NCBI GenBank assembly: GCA_937924675.1
Contig: CALEVL010000077.1
Coordinates: forward strand, 1-19,959
Direction: 5' to 3'
Origin: an uncultured Ignavibacteria bacterium
GTDB lineage: Bacteria > Bacteroidota > Ignavibacteria > Tepidaquicellales > Tepidaquicellaceae
DNA length: 19,959 nucleotides
Position numbers and translations under genes: made by a program. Within the stretch, counting starts at the first letter, position 1. The number at the start of each line of letters is the position of its first letter. The notes beneath the pieces are model-generated. The model did not search any database. It saw only the letters and a list, made by a program, of their open reading frames with translations, and was not told the origin of the DNA. Positions 14,512-19,959 of the stretch are shown here, in pieces.

Positions 14512-16811
14512 AAAAAAATGGAAAAGGAAAATATTCTGACGATGAACTCGACAAGTATTTTTCCGACAAGAGTTACAGACAAAAAACAAAGAAGAAAAAG
14601 ACAACAACAAATAAGGTCTTTGGTACTGCTATAATAGCGGCCTTATTGTTTGCTGTCCTTCTTTCATCCTATTTGTTTTTCCTTTCATCATCACTTCCTT
14701 CTCTTGAAGAACTTGAAAATCCAAAACTTGAAGAAGCCACGAAAGTTTTTTCTTCAGACGGTGAACTTATAGACAAGTTCTTTCTTCAAAACAGGACTAA
14801 GGTCACAATTGACAGCATCCCCAAGGATATGATCAATGCACTGATTGCAACAGAAGACAGAAAGTTCTATGACCATTGGGGAGTTCATCTCGAAAGAATC
14901 TTTAAAGCATTTTTTAAGAACGTTGCCAGCGGCAATCTAACAAGGGAAGGCGCCTCTACAATCACGCAACAGCTTGCAAGAAATCTGTATAAGGATATTG
15001 GCAACAAGATCTCGCTTAACAGGAAGATTCGTGAAGCAATGACAGCCGTTCAGATTGAGAAGACTTATACGAAAGATGAAATTCTTGCTTACTATCTCAA
15101 TACAGTTTACTTCGGAAAAGGTGCATATGGAATTGAAGCCGCTGCACAAACATATTTCAATAAGAGTGCAAGTGATTTAACACTTGATGAGTGTGCGTTG
15201 CTTGTCGGAATACTCAAGTCTCCTTCAAATTACGATCCTGTAGAGAATCCGGATGCATCTCTCAAAAGAAGAAATCTTGTACTCAATGAAATGGAAGAAG
15301 CCGGTTTCATTTCTCAGGAAACTTTTCAGCTTTTGTCAAGAGATCCTATCAAACTCAATTTCAGAAAAGACTACGCGAGTTTCAATTCCCCGGCTCCGCA
15401 GTTCACCGAATTTGTAAGGCAGCAGTTAGAGTCGATGGCAGAAAAATACGGCTTCGATCTTTACAGAGATGGACTTAAGATCTATACCTCTCTCGATTCA
15501 AGAATGCAGAAACATGCTGTTACGGCAATTAAGACTTTGCTTGTGCCGTTTCAGAAATCTTTCAACGGTTATTGGAATTGGGGAGGCAACAAAGAAATTT
15601 TAAATGATGCAATCATAAGATATATTGTTCAGTCGGAAACATACAAAAAAGCCAAGACCGAGCAGGAGAGAAATAAGATCTATGAAAAGATGAAGAATGA
15701 CAAAGCGTTTGTGGATTCTGTCAAAATTCTTACCACAACTGTTCAGATTGGATTTGTAGTTATCAATCCGAAAAACGGTGAGATAAAAGCAATGGTTGGA
15801 GCCAATCCTAACAATTTATTCAAGTACGGACTAAATCATGTTACACAAATAAAGAGACAACCGGGTTCATCATTCAAACCGTTTGTTTATGCGACTGCAA
15901 TCAACGAAGGATATTCTCCCGGATATATGGTATCCAACGATCCGATAAATATTAAAATTGGAGGGGCTGTCTGGTCACCCAAAGGCGGCGGGACAGGCGG
16001 TAAGATTTCTCTAAGGGACGGTATTGCAAATTCAGTGAATGTTATTGCCGTCAGAACTTCTATGGATATTGCTCCTCCGGATAAGGTAATAGATCTTGCA
16101 CACAAGATGGGTATAAAGTCAGACCTGCCTAATGTTCTTTCTCTGGCACTCGGAGTAGGTGAAGTGAGTCCGCTTGAGATGACAAGCGCTTACGGTGTGT
16201 TTGCAAATGAGGGAATACTTGTTGAACCGATTTCAATATTACGGATTGAAGACCGCAACGGAAAAGTAATAGAAGAGTTTAATCCTGAAACAAAAGAAGT
16301 GCTGAGCGAAGAAGTTGCATTTGTAATGAGTGACATGATGGAAGATGTAATTGATAACGGAACTGCCACAAGTGTGAGACAATACTTCCACAGGCCGGCA
16401 GCCGGTAAAACCGGAACGACGCAGAACTTTGGAGATGCATGGTTCGTGGGCTTCACGCCTCAGTTCAGTGCGGGCGTATGGCTTGGCTTTGATGATGCAA
16501 GGATAAAGTTTGGCGGCGGTTACGGTCAGGGTGGTAAAGCTGCGGCACCTATATGGGGAAAGTTTATGCAGCTACTTTACTCTGATGATGAGTTTGATTT
16601 TCCCGTTGCATACTTTCTCATGCCCGAGACGGTTGAAGAAGGAAGCGTTTGCACAGTTACAGGACTTCCAAGCAACGGATCATGTCCATCCACCATGGAT
16701 CTTGTGATAAGGAAATCCGGACAGAACAAGTGTGGAATGTTTCACTACTCTGCACCCGCAGAAACTTCCGTTGAGAGCAATGAACCTCCCGAAGGAAGCG
16801 TAGGATACTAA
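14508..16811 (+). CDS. Class A penicillin-binding protein 1A (transglycosylase/transpeptidase)
   Basis: This bifunctional enzyme polymerises lipid II and cross-links peptidoglycan at the outer face of the inner membrane. Residues 1-36 are a short, lysine-rich cytoplasmic tail, 37-60 the single membrane anchor. The GT51 domain (about 75-255) shows ATEDRKFYDHWG (catalytic Glu116), GASTITQQLARNLY (148-161) and REAMTAVQIEKTYTKDEILAYYLN (175-198). The transpeptidase domain has PGSSFKP (nucleophile Ser454, Lys457), SVN (509-511) and KTGTT (634-638). The 767-residue length fits PBP1A. The start is TTG at 14508, overlapping the lpxH stop; the ATG at 14518 is out of frame and no in-frame ATG precedes the membrane segment. 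The C-terminal part carries two cysteine-containing segments (VCTVTGLPSNGSCPS, NKCG) as in many PBP1A proteins of this group. Confidence 0.94.
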   Translation: MKKNGKGKYSDDELDKYFSDKSYRQKTKKKKTTTNKVFGTAIIAALLFAVLLSSYLFFLSSSLPSLEELENPKLEEATKVFSSDGELIDKFFLQNRTKVTIDSIPKDMINALIATEDRKFYDHWGVHLERIFKAFFKNVASGNLTREGASTITQQLARNLYKDIGNKISLNRKIREAMTAVQIEKTYTKDEILAYYLNTVYFGKGAYGIEAAAQTYFNKSASDLTLDECALLVGILKSPSNYDPVENPDASLKRRNLVLNEMEEAGFISQETFQLLSRDPIKLNFRKDYASFNSPAPQFTEFVRQQLESMAEKYGFDLYRDGLKIYTSLDSRMQKHAVTAIKTLLVPFQKSFNGYWNWGGNKEILNDAIIRYIVQSETYKKAKTEQERNKIYEKMKNDKAFVDSVKILTTTVQIGFVVINPKNGEIKAMVGANPNNLFKYGLNHVTQIKRQPGSSFKPFVYATAINEGYSPGYMVSNDPINIKIGGAVWSPKGGGTGGKISLRDGIANSVNVIAVRTSMDIAPPDKVIDLAHKMGIKSDLPNVLSLALGVGEVSPLEMTSAYGVFANEGILVEPISILRIEDRNGKVIEEFNPETKEVLSEEVAFVMSDMMEDVIDNGTATSVRQYFHRPAAGKTGTTQNFGDAWFVGFTPQFSAGVWLGFDDARIKFGGGYGQGGKAAAPIWGKFMQLLYSDDEFDFPVAYFLMPETVEEGSVCTVTGLPSNGSCPSTMDLVIRKSGQNKCGMFHYSAPAETSVESNEPPEGSVGY

Positions 16812-16840
16812 CCAATAATAACTAATCACTAAATAACCGA

Positions 16841-16845
16841 AAGGA
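16841..16845 (+). promoter_or_regulatory. Ribosome binding site supporting the ndk TTG start
   Basis: AAGGA at 16841-16845 lies nine bases before the TTG at 16855. It is one of the few Shine-Dalgarno-like sites in the window and supports TTG, rather than a later codon, as the ndk start. Confidence 0.5.
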
Positions 16846-16854
16846 ACAATAAAT

Positions 16855-17271
16855 TTGGCTCAAAGAACTCTATGCATCATAAAGCCTGATGCCGTAAAAA
16901 AGAATGTGCAGGGAAGCATATTACAGATGATACTTGATAAAGGTTTTAAAGTATGCGGAATGAGAATGGTTCAGCTATCAGAAAACGAAGCCGGCAAATT
17001 CTATGAAGTTCATAAAGAAAGACCCTTCTACAATGATCTGGTAAGTTTCATGATTTCCGGACCTGTTGTGCTTATTGCTCTTGAAAAGGAGAATGCAGTT
17101 GTTGATTACAGGACACTCATCGGGGCAACTGATCCGGCTGAAGCAAGTGAAGGAACGATCAGAAAACTCTTTGCAAGTTCCAAGGGAGAGAATGCAGTTC
17201 ATGGTTCAGACTCTCCTGAAAACGGCGCAACTGAAGTTGCTTTTTTCTTCAGAGAATCAGAGCTTGTATAA
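16855..17271 (+). CDS. ndk: Nucleoside diphosphate kinase
   Basis: Ndk transfers the gamma phosphate of ATP to nucleoside diphosphates through a phosphohistidine, balancing (d)NTP pools in the cytoplasm. The 138-residue product is full length for the short bacterial form. Visible motifs are RTLCIIKPDAVKKN near the N-terminus (Lys10), HKERPFYNDLVSFMISGP (53-70), GATDPAEASEGTIRKLF (90-106), and the active-site NAVHGSDSPENG with His116. The start is TTG at 16855 (giving AQRTL), which matches the normal N-terminal length of the family. It follows pbp1A by 43 bases without a visible terminator and is probably the last gene of this block. Confidence 0.96.
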   Translation: MAQRTLCIIKPDAVKKNVQGSILQMILDKGFKVCGMRMVQLSENEAGKFYEVHKERPFYNDLVSFMISGPVVLIALEKENAVVDYRTLIGATDPAEASEGTIRKLFASSKGENAVHGSDSPENGATEVAFFFRESELV

Positions 17272-17317
17272 TCCAAACATCAGGTCGTAAAAATATTTCA
17301 AATAAATAATCCCGTTC

Positions 17318-19959
17318 ATGAAAAATGCAAGATTCCCGGTAATGTTCATCGTTACCTTAATTGTTTGCTCGGCGTTAGTTGCTTTTAACAAGACAGACAA
17401 TCAGCCGAAAAAAATTAAGACAGGTTACTTCAAACTTGCCGATGGTCTTACAGATAAAGACTATTTATCAGGCACTGTTATTTTCAAACTGAAAGAATCA
17501 AACAGGAATTTTGCAGGCATCAACTCGATCAGTAATGACAGGATTGAAGCCGCCTTTGCTTTTATCGGAGCTACAACTCCTTCAAAGCTTTTCGCGGATG
17601 CATTCAAACCTGCCGTTGAGATAATTAATGGTGAGAAGACTGCGGATCTTTCACTGATATATGTTGTGAAATATAATTCCGGAAAATCAATCGAAGATGC
17701 TGTCAATGAGATCTATGCAACCGGAGAAGTTGAATATGCTCAGCCGAAATATGTTCAGAAAGTATCATTCACTCCCAATGATCCTTCACTTGGTCAGCAG
17801 TATTTTATAAGCAGGATACAGGCGCCGGCAGGATGGGATATTCAGCAAGGTGATACAAATGTAGTGATCGGAATTGTTGACTCAGGCATTGACTGGGATC
17901 ATCCGGATCTTGCAGCCAATATCAAGAACAACTACGCAGATCCTATCAACGGCATTGATGATGACGGAGACGGGTATGTTGATAATTTCAGAGGGTGGGA
18001 TTTTGGCGGAGCAGACTATACAAATGTTGTTGGCGATAATAATCCCATGATCATGGGGTCAAACAATAGCCATGGATCGCATGTTGCCGGAGATGCTTCT
18101 GCTGTTACAAACAACGGAGTAGGTGTTGCCGGTCCCGGTTTCAAATGCAAACTCATGGGAGTCAAGTGCGCCGCAGATAATGATACAAGAGGACCGGGCG
18201 GACAAGGTTACATTATCACCGGCTATGAAGGAATCAGATATGCAGCAGACAGAGGTTGTGCCGTGATCAATTGCTCATGGGGTGGCGGAGGCGGAGGACA
18301 GTTCGAACAGGATGTCATCACTTATGCAACAGTCAACAAGAATGCTCTTGTTGTTTGCGCCGCAGGTAATGAAAGTTCAAATGCATCATTTTATCCGGCA
18401 AGCTATAAGTATGTTCTGAGTGTTGCATCTACAAATTCTTCTGATGTAAGATCATCATTTTCAAATTATGGAAATAATATTGATGTTTGTGCACCGGGCT
18501 CAAGTATCTACAGCACATTGTGGAATAATTCTTACGCAATCTTTGACGGCACATCAATGGCTTCTCCAATTGCAGCAGGTGTTTGTGCAATAGTTAAGTC
18601 ACAGTTCCCAACTTACACCGCAATGCAGGTCGGAGAAAAAGTAAGAGTAAATTGCGATAACATTGATGCACAGAATCCTTCCTACATCGGACAGCTTGGC
18701 AAAGGAAGAGTAAATATGCTCAAAGCACTTACGCTTAATTCGCCTTCAGTAAGGTTGCTTTCAACAGTGATAACTGACGGAAACAACAATGTGCCTCAGC
18801 CGAATGACACTTTGAACATGACCGGCACATTCAGAAATTATCTTGAAGCAACCGCAAATGCTTCAGTCACAATAACGGCGAGTTCAAATGCAATAACACT
18901 TTTAAACGGAGCATCCACACTCGGCGCCATACCTACTTTGGGATCCGCAACAAACAGCAGTGCTCCATTCAAGGTTCGAGTAAATTCAAATGCTCCTGCC
19001 AATACAATAGTAACTTTCAAAGTCAATTACACAGACGGAGCTTATACGGATTTCGAATATTTTTCAGTGGTGATCAATCCGAGTTACTTCAACATGGATG
19101 TTAACAAGATCTCAACTACGATCAACAGCAGAGGCAATTTCGGATATAATGATTATTCAACTAATTCACAGGGAATTGGATTCAAGTACAACAATCAGGC
19201 GAACATACTTTTCGAAGGCGGACTCATCTGTGCTTCATCTGCTGCCAAAGTGTCGGATGTTGTGAGAGGATCGAATCAGGCGGTACAGAATACAGACTTT
19301 ACCAATCTGATTCCGTTTCAGATCACTCAGCCGGGTGTAATCTCCAATCAGGACGGAAGCGCAATGTTTAATGATAATGGTGCAGGAGTTTCGAAGATCG
19401 GAATTGAGATTTCGTTCAACAGTTTCGCATTCAATGCAGCAGCAGATGAAGATTACATCATAATGAGGTACAAGGTAAAGAACACAAATGCAGCGGAGAT
19501 AACAGGATTCTATGCAGGACTTTTCGGTGACTGGGACCTTGGTGATCAGGGCAATCTGAATAAGGTTGACTATGATCCGGCCAACAGGCTCGGTTATATC
19601 TGGAGAACTGATAATAATCCCGGAACGTATGCCGGCATGTCATTGCTTTCGTCTCCAAACGTTTCATACTGGGCAATCGATAATGACAATACAATAGCCG
19701 GAAATCCCTGGGGAATTTATGACGGGTTCACTGATCAGGAGAAATATCAATCGCTGTCATCAGGGTTAGGAAGAACACAGGCAGGCGGAACAACGGGAAG
19801 GGATGTTGCAAATGTAATCGGCAGCGGACCTTACAATATTCCCGCTAACGGTGAGATCACAATTGCGTTTGCCTTATTGGCGGGTGACAACCTTGCTGAT
19901 CTTCAGGCGAATGCTGTTGCGGCAAGGAACAAATATAATTCACTTGTCGGCATTACAAA
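17318..19959 (+). CDS. Secreted subtilisin-family (S8) serine protease, 3' end beyond window
   Basis: This open frame runs from ATG 17318 to the window end without a stop (880 full codons), so it is partial at the 3' side. It has a hydrophobic signal segment (residues 6-23), an N-terminal propeptide region (about 25-150), and an S8 catalytic domain with the triad Asp188 (IVDSGIDWDHPDL), His252 (NSHGSHVAG) and Ser413 (GTSMASP), plus the oxyanion Asn351 (AAGNESS). An Asp-rich, probably calcium-binding loop (NGIDDDGDGYVDNF) follows the Asp motif. After about residue 470 come beta-rich domains without a recognised family. Given the neighbours, a T9SS sorting domain at the unseen end is likely but not shown. 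It follows ndk by 46 bases; I see no clear promoter. The protease call is firm; targets are unknown. Confidence 0.92.
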   Translation, partial: MKNARFPVMFIVTLIVCSALVAFNKTDNQPKKIKTGYFKLADGLTDKDYLSGTVIFKLKESNRNFAGINSISNDRIEAAFAFIGATTPSKLFADAFKPAVEIINGEKTADLSLIYVVKYNSGKSIEDAVNEIYATGEVEYAQPKYVQKVSFTPNDPSLGQQYFISRIQAPAGWDIQQGDTNVVIGIVDSGIDWDHPDLAANIKNNYADPINGIDDDGDGYVDNFRGWDFGGADYTNVVGDNNPMIMGSNNSHGSHVAGDASAVTNNGVGVAGPGFKCKLMGVKCAADNDTRGPGGQGYIITGYEGIRYAADRGCAVINCSWGGGGGGQFEQDVITYATVNKNALVVCAAGNESSNASFYPASYKYVLSVASTNSSDVRSSFSNYGNNIDVCAPGSSIYSTLWNNSYAIFDGTSMASPIAAGVCAIVKSQFPTYTAMQVGEKVRVNCDNIDAQNPSYIGQLGKGRVNMLKALTLNSPSVRLLSTVITDGNNNVPQPNDTLNMTGTFRNYLEATANASVTITASSNAITLLNGASTLGAIPTLGSATNSSAPFKVRVNSNAPANTIVTFKVNYTDGAYTDFEYFSVVINPSYFNMDVNKISTTINSRGNFGYNDYSTNSQGIGFKYNNQANILFEGGLICASSAAKVSDVVRGSNQAVQNTDFTNLIPFQITQPGVISNQDGSAMFNDNGAGVSKIGIEISFNSFAFNAAADEDYIIMRYKVKNTNAAEITGFYAGLFGDWDLGDQGNLNKVDYDPANRLGYIWRTDNNPGTYAGMSLLSSPNVSYWAIDNDNTIAGNPWGIYDGFTDQEKYQSLSSGLGRTQAGGTTGRDVANVIGSGPYNIPANGEITIAFALLAGDNLADLQANAVAARNKYNSLVGIT

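Noticed and set aside
14518..14520. ATG as start of the penicillin-binding protein
   Set aside because: It is out of frame with the protein; the in-frame TTG at 14508 is the only option before the membrane anchor.
14293..14610. 105-codon - strand open frame across the lpxH/pbp1A junction
   Set aside because: Its Phe/Cys-rich composition is what the complement of the lysine-rich coding sequence gives; both plus-strand genes are certain.
17318..17390. Lipoprotein signal in the S8 protease (Cys18 in the hydrophobic segment)
   Set aside because: The residue before the cysteine is Val rather than Gly/Ala/Ser, and the cysteine lies within the hydrophobic core rather than after it.

Overview
The window looks like a chromosomal segment from a bacterium of the Bacteroidota/Chlorobi/Ignavibacteria side of the FCB group, most likely an Ignavibacteria-type organism. 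Three large secreted proteins end in a type IX secretion (T9SS) C-terminal sorting domain with the NYPNPFNPST signature, which is typical of that group. Base composition is moderately AT-rich, and Shine-Dalgarno sites are weak or absent at most starts, with several TTG starts. LpxH shows an outer membrane with lipid A; IspD shows the MEP isoprenoid pathway. The taxonomic placement is inference from these motifs, not a database match.

Region 1 (1-6606) holds three secreted beta-propeller proteins. A BNR/Asp-box sialidase-like protein on the + strand converges on a larger sortilin/Vps10-like BNR protein on the - strand, with an 18-bp perfect inverted repeat between them. Upstream of the latter, also on the - strand, lies a 14-repeat YCF48-like propeller protein. 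All three have an N-terminal signal peptide and a T9SS sorting domain and are expected to be exported to or beyond the cell surface.

Region 2 (6607-7364) is a 758-base stretch without a gene. It is a nest of palindromic and inverted repeat fragments that look like small non-coding repeat elements, followed by the probable promoter of the next gene set.

Region 3 (7365-17271) is a long, tightly packed, all-plus-strand run of housekeeping genes: ispD, an alpha/beta-hydrolase esterase, a glycosylasparaginase-type Ntn hydrolase, an amidohydrolase-fold protein that has lost its metal ligands and carries a charged tail, a Nudix hydrolase, folE2, a small secreted DsbD-alpha-like protein, lpxH, a class A penicillin-binding protein and ndk. 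Several neighbours overlap by 4 bases or are within 20 bases, suggesting co-transcription in two blocks (ispD to folE2, then the DsbD-alpha-like gene to ndk). The second block joins lipid A and peptidoglycan synthesis.

Region 4 (17318-19959) is the first 880 codons of a secreted subtilisin-family (S8) protease, cut by the window end.

No rRNA, tRNA, CRISPR array, intact insertion sequence or phage gene was seen. I found no convincing new multi-gene system. The best candidate for something undescribed is the metal-site-less amidohydrolase homologue with a long acidic tail (10056-11825).
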